Shown here piece after piece: positions 54,601 to 64,000 of a stretch of 64,000 nt of DNA. The stretch spans positions 8,563,129-8,627,128 of the forward strand of contig JAEMBT020000007.1 in NCBI GenBank assembly GCA_018873245.2, given 5' to 3'. The translations under genes were made by a program, and so were the position numbers. The DNA is from Archegozetes longisetosus (lineage: Eukaryota; Arthropoda; Arachnida; Sarcoptiformes; Trhypochthoniidae). Numbering within the stretch: position 1 is the stretch's first letter; the number at the start of each line of letters is the position of its first letter. The notes beneath the pieces are model-generated. The model was not told the DNA's origin and did not search any database. It was given only the letters and a program-made list of their open reading frames with translations.

Positions 54601-56263
54601 ATTCTTGTCTGACAAACACTCTGAACATATGCAAACCTTTGATGAATTTGCCAACACTTTCTACTATTATTAAAATATGATTAATGACTAGCAAAAAAAG
54701 TTAGCGATGCACTGAACTGATGAGCATTTTATTAGCAAATATGCAATTCTTAGATTGTGTTCTGCGAGTGTGTAAGGCATGTAATCGTGTTTTAGTAGTA
54801 GTTGCGTGTAATAGCAATAAGTCATCGGCACAAACACGTTCAAAAAACTAGTAAACGACACATGGATTCTCAGAAATTAACCTGAAAAACTCTGCCGCTA
54901 CTTGACTTACATACTGAAAACGATAGTCTAAATTCTATTCTATTCTGAAGTACACTTGTAAACTAATAGTTTACTGATAGCAACCAGAGCTGATACGTTG
55001 TAATGGCATGCTTTCCGTCAGACTATAATATGTTGAGATATAAATCAAATCATTTCATAGTAACGAAAGCAAGTCTAAAATGAAAATTTACAAAAATTGA
55101 TCAGCATGACAGAAAAGTGGACATAGCAACAGATTTTTGTTGTTGCTATCGTTGATTGTTGAACTTGCAAGAGTAGAATCTGTGAATTTTGGTATGGCAT
55201 GCGTTGGTCTAAGTAAAATAAATTAAAAACCTCGTCTGTTGTGTTACTTACTTGGATTGAATCGATTAAAAAGGGACAGAATATAAGGAGAAGAAGGTCT
55301 TTGAGGGCTTAGCTGCGATCATTTGTCGGATAATAATACTGAATGCGAGTTGGGGTAAATTAATGGCGAAGATAGAAAATGAAATAATGAAGAAAGTGAA
55401 ATAAATTATGACAATAGCTATAGGTTTTATAGCAAATGACGTGCCATTTTCTTATTAATATTAATAGTAATGAAATGATATCATATACAAAAATAAATCA
55501 ATTGATCATAACGGCGCAGAACAATACCAACCAAACGAAATTATTATAATAGTAATAATGACAATAAAAAAAGCAAATGACAAAAGTATTATCGCTTCTT
55601 ATTTTCTTTATAGTTGCACCATTCTTAATATTTTATGTTTTCATTACAAATACATTTATAATATATTGTATTTTACAAACTAATTATAGGCTAACCTTTC
55701 TTATATTCAGACTCAAACTTCAAATTATTACAATTCATTTTCACTCTTTTCTCTCTTCTGAGTCTCAGTTCACTGCTTTCAATCGTTTTTTGAATTTGAA
55801 TTACAATTTTATCAAATTGCTAAAATGCACAGGAAATGTCAAAAACACAAAAAACTTAAATTCATAAAATTATAGAAATAAAAAAACATGATTTTTCATA
55901 AAGAAAAGGCTCTCAATTCTCGTAACAGAAGTAAAGGTATTTTACTTTATATAATGGTTACAAAGTTGCAAAAATTACAAAAAATTAGACAATTTATAAA
56001 TACAATAATTGAGAACGAAGGGGAGATGCAAAATGCAAAAATCAGGATTGGATCGGATCCGGGACAAAATACAATAAATATAATAATAAATACTATCAAG
56101 AAATACTTTTCGAGTCCTCTCTTTGGTTGGTTGGGCTCTCTTTGATTCTAATATGTTCACAACAATCAAACATACAAACCACACAAAACCAATTTAATGG
56201 ACACAAACGTAAACGTAACTGCATTACTGTATTATTTTAGATACAAACTCGATGCAAGACAAG

Positions 56264-56273
<10 letters not shown>

Positions 56274-56345
<72 letters not shown>

Positions 56346-56360
56346 GAGAGAGAGAGAGAA
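56274..56360. repeat. (GA)n microsatellite
   Basis: Longest GA tract in the window, about 87 bp with one CGAG interruption near its right end. The Ser-Leu frames on the minus strand here are artefacts. Confidence 0.97.
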
Positions 56361-58415
56361 ATAGTGTGCGAGAGGGCATCCACTCAAACAAATAACATAA
56401 CAACTGGAACACAAAACAACAAAATACAACAAAACAGAACATAACACATAGTAGTATTAGAGTATTGCATGCAATTGTAAGGCATTTCATTCATATCTTG
56501 GATTTGTTCACATCCGGGAATAAACGCAGAGAAGACCAAATGAAGCAGTCGGAGAAATTATCTTTAAACAGTTGCATCAAAGAATAAAAGCATCAACACT
56601 GAGAACAAATAAGAGAATAGAGAATAAGGAGCAGCAAATACTAGTAAGAGTTATAGTTGACTTGTGGTAACCAATATATACTGATATACACCGAGATATT
56701 CTCTCAGATATATTCTATATATTGTGTCTGTATTCATGACGATCTCCTCTAGAATATATGCTAAACTTATATAAAGGCCACTAACCATTCCATGTGTGTG
56801 GCATTCACTTCACTACAAGTCCTTCTATTCATTTACTAACTTATAATCAAACCTATTGTAGTCCATTACTGGTCATTACTGGTGGTCCACGTTTTTAATC
56901 ATTTTATAGTAAGAGTTAGTCATCTAATGGCAAGTCTTATTTGATGAGTAAAAAGTATTAGAAATTTGAATAGGGTTGTAATTAGGGGTAAAAATGGGAG
57001 TATTTCAGTATATGAAATAGCGGACCCGTCCATCGTATTGATGTGGTGAATCAGAACAGAGACAGTTTGCATCCCCCGCTTGAGCCTTCTCTCTCACAGA
57101 ACATGATTTTTGCTTTTATATAATTAACTCGTACGTAAACTATTGTACTGTATATTTGCAATATATACCAGCTAAATTCAAATTCAATTTTACTATTCAA
57201 ATCTTAAGGGCAACAATGATTCTCATGGAATTTATATAAACTTAGTTTTAGTTGTATTACATTTTTCTTCAGATAGTTCTTCAGATAATTGAACAGATAA
57301 TAAAAGACAAGGCCGGATACACATTAATGATTAGTATTTTTTTGTGGAAATGCTTTTTATACCAGTTTTAAGTTGATTCGTAGGAACTTTTTAATACTTG
57401 TTCAAGGCTATAAATACTAATAGTCAAAGTTGAAGGAACCACAATATCTCCAACAATATGTCCAACTATTATCATTAACGTCATTTTAGCAAAACACCAC
57501 TACTTCTATCTCTGGCTAATTGCCTTTTTTTCTTATACTAATTTCTTAGAGTATCTCATTTTCATGTTTTTAGCTAACACTCGGTTTAAATGCTGTCAAA
57601 TGCAATCAACTCATTATTGGTAATGTTCTTAAATTGATTTTAAACAACAATAAATAGATATAATTTGATCACTTGGTAATAATGGTAATAACGATGCAAC
57701 TAATCAAAAAGCAGTCGTTAAATACGAATTAATTGAAATTAATTAAAAAACAATTATGTAGAGCGCAATGAATGAGAAGTTGAATGATAGAAACTTAAAT
57801 ATTTTACAAATCGATTGAATATTCACATATTTTGGGAAATAATGGAAAATTAATTATTATGGCTTTCCTAATACAATAGTAATAGTAATAATTATAATAT
57901 ACTGTACAAGATCTGTGAGCGGTGTACCAGATTTTCGTTTCAATCTTATAAATGCAGAAAAACTGTTTGGAGAACACACTAAGCCAACAATTTTTCGAGA
58001 ATAATAAAATTAATTAAACGCATTAAACGCATTAGATATATACTAAAATAGAGTGCGAAATAGAGCCTATGATGCAGTCGACAAATATCCTAAACACTCA
58101 TTAGTGGTTTACACATCTTTCTTTCAAATTCAATTTATTTGACATTATTTTGTAACACTTTGCGTAATAGGAACTATAGGAGAGAAAAATCAAATAATAA
58201 TATCATTACAACAACTAAAATAGTATTTTATAAAATAATAATCATATAAAAATCATAAAATTCGCAATAATATCAAATGTGTTGTGCAGTCATATAAGAC
58301 TGAGTGAAAAGAGAATCGAGATTTGATAGCTTAATACATGTCTGAACGATGAGATATTGGCTTGACAGTTGGAATAGTGAGAAAATTGGAGCAAAAATTT
58401 AAAGCTTGTTCCTAC

Positions 58416-60231
58416 CTGTTGAGGCTGTGCTGTACATCGAAGGGTGCAGAAAAGCAGCCGCCGCACCCGCAGCCGCGTAGTACCCCTGTAGGCCGGGATA
58501 CATGTAGGGAAACAGTCCAGAATTGTCGTTACCAGCTCCCGATTCAGAACCAGCCACGGCACCGCCACTACTGCTGTTCGAGTTGCTCTCCTTGTTGTTC
58601 ACAGTCGACATAGAATTTGTCGGAGTTGTTGTCATTTTGTCTGGTGAGGATTTAGGTGTCACTGAAATCTGTTCGTTACAATTTTTTACGTTTCCGCCGT
58701 TTATTGAAACATCGGATAGCGATAATCCTGCAGGTAGTGCTCCCGCCAATCCCATCAGCTGCAACTGTTGCATCAGATTAGTCGCTGATTTCGAGCGATT
58801 ATCCACCGATTCTGATGTACTGTTGCCAGCAATTGTGTTGATATTATTGACACTGTTGTTATTATTGTGACCCGTTGTTGGTATGACTGGAAGCACAATG
58901 CCTGACGCAATAGGAAAATCTGCGCTGTTGTCATCTTGACCTTCAATCAGTTTCTTAACGCTATCGATATGCAGTTTGAGATTTTCGATATGCTTTTTAG
59001 AAAACAAATGATCTTGCATTGAAGTCGACGAAAACTTTAGGTTATATTTAACGTTACATATCTTGCATTCTTCCGGTACTTTCTGGTTGGTTTCTAATTC
59101 TTGACCGAAAGTCTTAGCGAAGGCTAGTTTTGCTTTTTTCTCTTTGGCGCGAGCGTTTTGAAACCATACCTGAACCACACGTTTTGGAAGTCCCACTTCA
59201 CGTCCTAAACACTCACATTCAGCCATTGACGGGGTTTTATAGTCAGCAAAAATCGATTTCATAACCTTAAGCATAACTGTTGTCATTTGAGTGCGAAAAC
59301 GTTTGCTCGAATTTGATGGAGTATTTGGTCCCGAACCTGTGTTTCGGTTTGCATTCATGGCTGAAGCTGTCGAAGATGTTGTCGAGCCTGGAGCCGGAGA
59401 TGTCGGATTCGATTCGTGAGACATGTACTGGAAGTCGAATTCCATGTCATCCGATGAGTCGGATTCGTCTCCCTCAGAACGAGTGTCATCAAAGCCTTCG
59501 TCGTCGTTCGTCGAAAATCTGAGTGGTTGTGACAAGTCAACGGGTTTTGACAGATCGAGTGGAGTATCACCTGTTAGACCACTGGCTTCGATGGCAGCCT
59601 TCATTTTGAGGCTAAGATCTGCGGGAAGACCACTAGCACTTCCATCTTTTCCAGGGAGATTGAGTTCGTCCAAATACTTTTTGAGTGAGTCCTCGTAATA
59701 CTTTTTCATAGTTGTGTGCAATGCCTCAGCTGAAAGACCGGCTGCGCTTATGCTTTTCACGAATTCATCGTTAGCCGCAGGCGGTGACGACGCGTCGGTC
59801 ATGTCTGAAGGATCACCGTCAGGAAGAGCATCAATATTGATATCACCCTTTGTGTATTGATCGGCATGACGTGTGGCTAAATGCGATTCAAGAGCTGATC
59901 TGGCTTTGAAAAGTGCGCGACAAAATGGACATCTCTTATGTATGACCTGCTGATGGGCTCTAAACTGTCCTTTTCTTTCTCTGGCTCTAGTATTCTGGAA
60001 CCAGACTTGAACGACACGCTTTTTGAGCCCGACTTCTTTAGCTATACTTTCCAGCATTTTTCTACTGGGATTAGACTCAATCTGATATTTTTGGTATAGA
60101 TAATCTAATTGTTCCGGCAATATAGTAGTTCGTAGTCTCTTGTCTCGTGGTTGTTCACTAGTATTGCCAATACCACTCAGTGAATCGTAATCGTGCGAAT
60201 CTTCATCTTCCGGTAGTTTCCGTTTCATAGC

Positions 60232-60263
<32 letters not shown>

Positions 60264-63200
60264 GCTGTTGTTGTTGCTGCTGTTGTAATGTTGCCGCTAA
60301 AGGATTGACTGAATTTGGCGATTGAGAAGTGTTAGTTTGCGGACTCTGTTGTGCCTCGTATTGCAATATACCAAAAGGTGAAGAAGGAGGATAATTAGGA
60401 AATAGATTTGGATTCATGAGATGCACTAATTGATGTTCACGCCATAAGTCATATCGATTGAACACTAAACTACATTTATCACAACGATAGATGTTTTGCT
60501 GCTGTGACTGCTGTGACGACGGTTGTTGTGACTGCTGTTGAGTCTGCTGTCCAACCAATTTATCGGGTGTTGCAGATGTTCGGCCACTGTCTATTGGTGT
60601 GGGTGTAGTGGATGGCGCTTCGCGACTAACTCCTGGAGAAGTTGATTGAGCACGTGATTCAGCAGCGGCTCTGATCTGTGCCGCTAAGGGATTCTCATCC
60701 TTAAAACATGAACTTTTCTGATGTTTGATAAGTTCATAATATCGTTGGAAGACTTGCATACATTTCTTGCACTGATAGTTGAGACCAGGAGTGCGCTGAA
60801 AACGACCCGAACCGTCGTCTTCTTGAGGAACTGGAGGCTGATTCTCATAAACTTTACGAGCTTTTTGTCTGGCATTTTGAAACCAGACAACAATAACACG
60901 AGGACTTAAATTGAGCAGTTTTGACAAATATTCTAAGTCATCATCTTTTGGATATGCATTTGACTCAAAGAATTCTTGGAGTACTTTAATTTGGTAATCA
61001 GTAAATCGTGTTCTATTGGCTCTCTTACCAGAAGATGTGCCACTGCTTGAGTTTTCATTTCTCGACGCACTCGGTGTATTTGAGTTAGAAGACGCTACGG
61101 CTGACATTTGCGATCTATGCGCTGCGTCCAGAGCTAATTGAAGCGGACCCGACCCGAGCGGTGTTGCCAATGATGCCGCAAATCCCGGTAGACCTGTGAA
61201 TAGTGAGGCAGTGCTTGTGTCTGCAGCTGATTGAGAACTTATTGATGATTCAGACGTATGTGGACTATTGGCGTTTAGCATAGCTTTAGTCAATTCGTAT
61301 TCATGTTGCTGCTGTTGGAGTTGGATTTGTTGCTGTAGCTGTGTCTGTTGCTTTTGAAGCTGTAGAAAGTGATTTTCCAACTTCTCCTGTTCTCTTTGCA
61401 CATTAATCTCTTTTTTACGAGCATCACTCATATCGTCATCTGAAGTCGCATAATCAGTATCTTTAGTGGATGACGAAGATTTCATATCGGGAGCCGTACA
61501 ATTAGCCCACTTATCGGTCTCACTGTCAGCAGCATTATCCTTATTCTCAGATTCAGTTTCTTTCTTAATATCACTTAAGGATAAAACTTTGGTTTCACCA
61601 GTTTTTTCGTACTCCTCGAGATTAAGGTAAGTGGAGGGAGGATTATTGAAATTATAGGGAGAATCTTTATTTCTCTGCCTTTCCTTGAACAGTGTATTCC
61701 TAAACCAATGCTTTATTACTTTCATAGGCAAACCTGACTTCTCTGACATCTCCACCAGTTGCTCTTCAGATGGAGAATTGTTTATGTCGAAATACTGGCG
61801 CAAAACTTTCAACTGTTCGTCACTTATTCGAGTTCGTGCTCTCTTCTGTTGCTGTGCTGCATTGAGCTGCTGTTGTTGCTGTTGTATCAGCTTTTGTTGA
61901 GTAGCAAAGAAATTTTGATCGGCACCCATTGCGCTCGTGTTAGCGGTAGAGGCGGCGGCAGCAGCGGCGGCTGGGTTCACCATAGCTGCAGCCGCAGGAT
62001 GATTGAAGGCTGCGGCCATCATCGGATCGAGATGCGGAGCCATCATAACAGGTATAAGTGGTGGGTGAAGTCCCATAGCGGCGGCCGCAGCAAAAGGCAT
62101 AGCATTCATATTCATAGCATTCATATTCATGCCCATGGGCATTCCCATCCCCGCCAAACCCATACTCATCAATAATTGACTGAACTGAAGATGTGCCGCC
62201 ATTTGGTTGGCCGCAGCCATATCTGCTTGTGTTGTGCCCGTACTGCTATTTCCCATATTGTTGCCCATAGAAAGTGGTGGTGTGCTTGACGGGCCAGCGT
62301 TAGCGCCTGAGGCTATTTGTGAGTTTTCAGTTATATTACCAGTGATATGATCGGGTGAACCGTCAGTTTCGTCTTCAAGCGCGCATTTGCGTTCGTATTC
62401 ATTGCGATAGTCATCAGCGAAAAGCTCGACAACTTCTAGTGGGACAACATCTTTATGGATTTCTTCTCGATGAGCCTTAAGGACCCAAATCGATGAGAAT
62501 TCCTTGTGACAACGATCACACTTGGATCGATTTATTTCAGGCAGATTATTGCGCTCATCCTCTTTGTTGGTGTCGAATTCTTTATTCTCACCTTTCTTTA
62601 TAGTATCACTGCTTGTATTTATAGTAGAATTGTCTTTATTTTCGTTAAGAGGATTCGAGTTTACATCTGTTTCTTTCTTAACATCTTGTTGAGACAGATC
62701 CTTCTTAACTTTCTTCTGATGGCATTCATTGAATTGCATTACTATCTCGAAACCCCACGTCTCGAGTAAGTGTTTATAAAGCGGTGGTTTACTTCTGCAA
62801 ACTGGAGCATAGCTCGAAAATTTAGGTGTTCTTATGTTATTCAGCTGTGATGTTGACTGTGGAGTCGACTGAGTATTCGTTTGCTGCTCGTGAGCCTGAG
62901 CGCTAGGCGATTGACTTCTAACTTGATTAATAGACGACTGTTGCAACTGCTTATTGATATTTGACGCACCATTATTTGCAGGACTAAACAGACAACACAA
63001 TTGCTGGTGTTGTAATTGCGCCTCTTGTGAGATAAAAGCTGATCCACATCTTTGGCACGTGAACGGTCCTAGCAACAAGTTGTGTCCACCGTTACTGGTG
63101 GCCATCGCCAGGTTCAGGGCTGCCTGTTGGAAGACAGCCGCCTGTTGTGCTTGTTGCTGATCTGTTAGGTTTAGTGACATTAGGTTCTCTTGAAACTTGG

Positions 63201-64000
63201 GTGTTGTACTCGGAGACGGTGTCATCGACTTGTTCAGATCACCACTCATTTTAGGCGGAGAGTTTGTAATCGTTGCACTTGGAATGTTTGAGCTCGGAGT
63301 GGTCACTGTGACCGCAGTCTCGCTTGTATTGTCCGGCCTTTCAATCAGAGGCAAATTCAGATCGATCTGACCGCTGAGGGCCAAGTCGTGAAGCTTGGAA
63401 GCTCTTGTTTGATGAAGAACTGATCTGACGTGAATGTCTAGAGTAGTGCCGAGATTGTAGGCAACTTTGCATATATTGCATTTGTAGGGCTTCTTCTCTA
63501 TATCATTGTTATTTGCATTGACGCTGCTATTCGAAGCAGAAGCTGTTGCTTGAGGTGAACTTTCAGCTGAGGGACTTGTACTCACTGTACTCACTAAACT
63601 ATTATTATTACCAGTAGAAATCGTATTATTATTGTTATTCATAGCTGTGCTTAAACTTTGAGAGTTTGGTGTCTGATTGCCAGAAGTGTTGTTTTCTTTC
63701 ATAGTTTGCTTGAGTTTGTGAAGATGCGAGACAGAGTTGTAATGAACTAATAAAATATTCTTTTGAGTGAAAGACTCTTTGCAAATATCGCACTTATAGG
63801 GACGATTGGGGTCTAAATACTTTTCCATTGGGTAACTTAGCTTTTCTCCCTTTCTATGCAGTAGTGTTTTATTATGTGATGTCAGATAACTCTGTCGAGT
63901 AAACGCAACTTTACATCGGTGGCATTTATACTTTCGAGTCGGATCGTTATAACTGTCTTCAGCTACAGCCTGTGAGTTCAGATAATCTTCCAGTGAGTTT
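58416..64000 (-). CDS. zfh2: Zinc-finger homeobox protein zfh2/ZFHX3-4 type, main coding exon (5' end outside window)
   Basis: The frame is open from 64,000 to a consensus donor (CAG|GTAGGAA) at 58,416/58,415, with no stop and no internal intron visible. The methionine at 63,828 is internal: the 57 codons before it already hold a C2H2 finger (CHRC, then His at about 63,875 and 63,857). Counting that Met as residue 1, zinc fingers lie at 13-35, 117-139, 258-278, 437-458, 1020-1041, 1116-1136, 1300-1321 and 1588-1613. Homeodomains lie at 661-720, 935-994, 1229-1288 and 1508-1567. Other segments are Met/Ala-rich (about 555-630), Gln-rich coiled-coil-like (about 812-847), an 18-Gln run (1182-1199), PLDLS/PVDLS (1423-1433) and acidic (1441-1465). 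The domain order and the EKYLDPNRPYKCDICKESF block match ZFHX3/ZFHX4 and fly zfh-2, large nuclear regulators of neural and appendage genes. Read-through of the donor would add GRNKL and stop at 58,399, which I take as intron. Family assignment is firm; the species-specific role is inferred. Confidence 0.96.
59128..59307 (-). other. zfh2: Homeodomain 4 of zfh2
   Basis: Residues 1508-1567, KRFRTQMT at the start and VQVWFQNARAKEKKAKL at the end. Asn51 (1558) and Arg53 (1560) are intact. A widely spaced finger (Cys1588, Cys1591, His1607, His1613) follows. Confidence 0.94.
59524..59562 (-). other. zfh2: Tandem PxDLS (CtBP-binding type) motifs in zfh2
   Basis: Residues 1423-1435 read PLDLSKPVDLSQP, two back-to-back PxDLS motifs between homeodomains 3 and 4, just before the acidic segment. 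PxDLS followed by Lys/Arg/Gln is the established recruitment motif for the corepressor CtBP. Its use here is inferred from the motif only. Confidence 0.7.
59965..60144 (-). other. zfh2: Homeodomain 3 of zfh2
   Basis: Residues 1229-1288. The start RDKRLRTTILPEQL and helix VQVWFQNTRARERK match ZFHX proteins, with Asn51 (1279) and Arg53 (1281) intact. A C2H2 finger (CPFC, His1316, His1321) follows within about 12 residues, as in the family. Confidence 0.94.
60232..60285 (-). repeat. zfh2: Polyglutamine tract in zfh2
   Basis: Eighteen consecutive Gln codons (residues 1182-1199), 15 CAA and 3 CAG, between a C2H2 finger and homeodomain 3. The interrupted, CAA-dominated make-up suggests a moderately stable but length-variable tract. 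Confidence 0.95.
60847..61026 (-). other. zfh2: Homeodomain 2 of zfh2
   Basis: Residues 935-994. It has Arg5 (939), Phe8, Leu16, Phe20 and a canonical VWFQNARQKARK helix with Asn51 (985) and Arg53 (987). A C2HC finger follows about 26 residues later, the usual ZFHX arrangement. Confidence 0.94.
61669..61848 (-). other. zfh2: Homeodomain 1 of zfh2
   Basis: Residues 661-720 from the internal Met. Core positions are present: Leu16 (676), Phe20 (680), Trp48 (708), Phe49 and Asn51 (711). The recognition helix reads KHWFRNTLFKER, so position 50 is Arg and the usual Arg53 is Leu (713). This atypical helix is a known hallmark of ZFHX homeodomain 1, so it is probably conserved rather than damaged. 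Confidence 0.93.

Larger units (their letters stand above)
38703..58415 (-). other. zfh2: zfh2 last intron, 19.7 kb, phase 1
   Basis: The intron is bounded by GTAGG (58,415 downward) and TAG (38,705-38,703). Both ends sit in the same frame and join to ACA G|CT CCA (Thr-Ala-Pro). It contains at least nine GA/CT tracts, several 10-30 bp minisatellites and G-rich patches, but no open frame with recognisable homology. Two plus-strand stretches (39,702-39,794 and 47,450-47,615) look weakly exon-like and are listed as findings. An extra small zfh2 exon inside cannot be excluded, but phase does not require one. Confidence 0.85.

Noticed and set aside
56224-56490. Ser-Leu repeat proteins over GA/CT tracts here and elsewhere
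   Set aside because: Translations of dinucleotide microsatellites, not genes.
58399-58415. Extension of the zfh2 exon to the in-frame stop at 58,399
   Set aside because: A strong donor at 58,415 and the phase-matched last exon show this is intron. It would matter only with intron retention.
58523-62175. Plus-strand frames opposite the zfh2 exon
   Set aside because: They are antisense shadows of a coding exon with strong domain conservation on the minus strand.
1-64000. CRISPR-like arrays, operons or prokaryotic mobile systems
   Set aside because: The tandem repeats have no spacer pattern, and the gene content and splicing are eukaryotic.

Overview
This is invertebrate metazoan genomic DNA, roughly two-thirds A+T by eye, with spliced coding sequence and about twenty long (GA)n/(CT)n tracts. 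The only protein-coding gene I can support is a zfh2/ZFHX3/4-type zinc-finger homeobox gene on the minus strand at the right-hand end. Asn- and Gln-rich low complexity and short TTAGG-type arrays fit an arthropod, but I cannot name the species.

Layout. The region 1 to about 36,570 has no convincing gene. It holds GA/CT microsatellites, short tandem duplications, an A-rich tract ending in 42 consecutive A (about 33,840-34,219), three miniature inverted-repeat (pogo/Tigger-like) elements and a perfect double-octamer palindrome at 10,809. From about 36,570 to 37,827 lies the presumed 3' UTR. The last coding exon of zfh2 is 37,828-38,702. A 19.7 kb phase-1 intron follows (38,703-58,415), rich in GA/CT tracts and minisatellites. 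The main coding exon runs from 58,416 to beyond the window end at 64,000.

The zfh2 part in the window encodes about 2,150 residues: four homeodomains and about eleven zinc fingers, plus a CAA-rich polyglutamine run, Ala/Met-rich and acidic segments and a tandem pair of CtBP-type PxDLS motifs. Its N-terminal part is outside. The exon junction is supported by a consensus donor, a consensus acceptor and matching phase.

The rest is non-coding. The most interesting leads are the small inverted-repeat transposon family, two or three short splice-site-bounded coding-like stretches on the plus strand (29,384, 39,702 and 47,450), a dispersed G-run repeat (13,092 and 54,080), and the density of GA/CT tracts around a developmental regulator. 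I found no CRISPR, operon or other prokaryote-like system, and nothing I could defend as a wholly new system.
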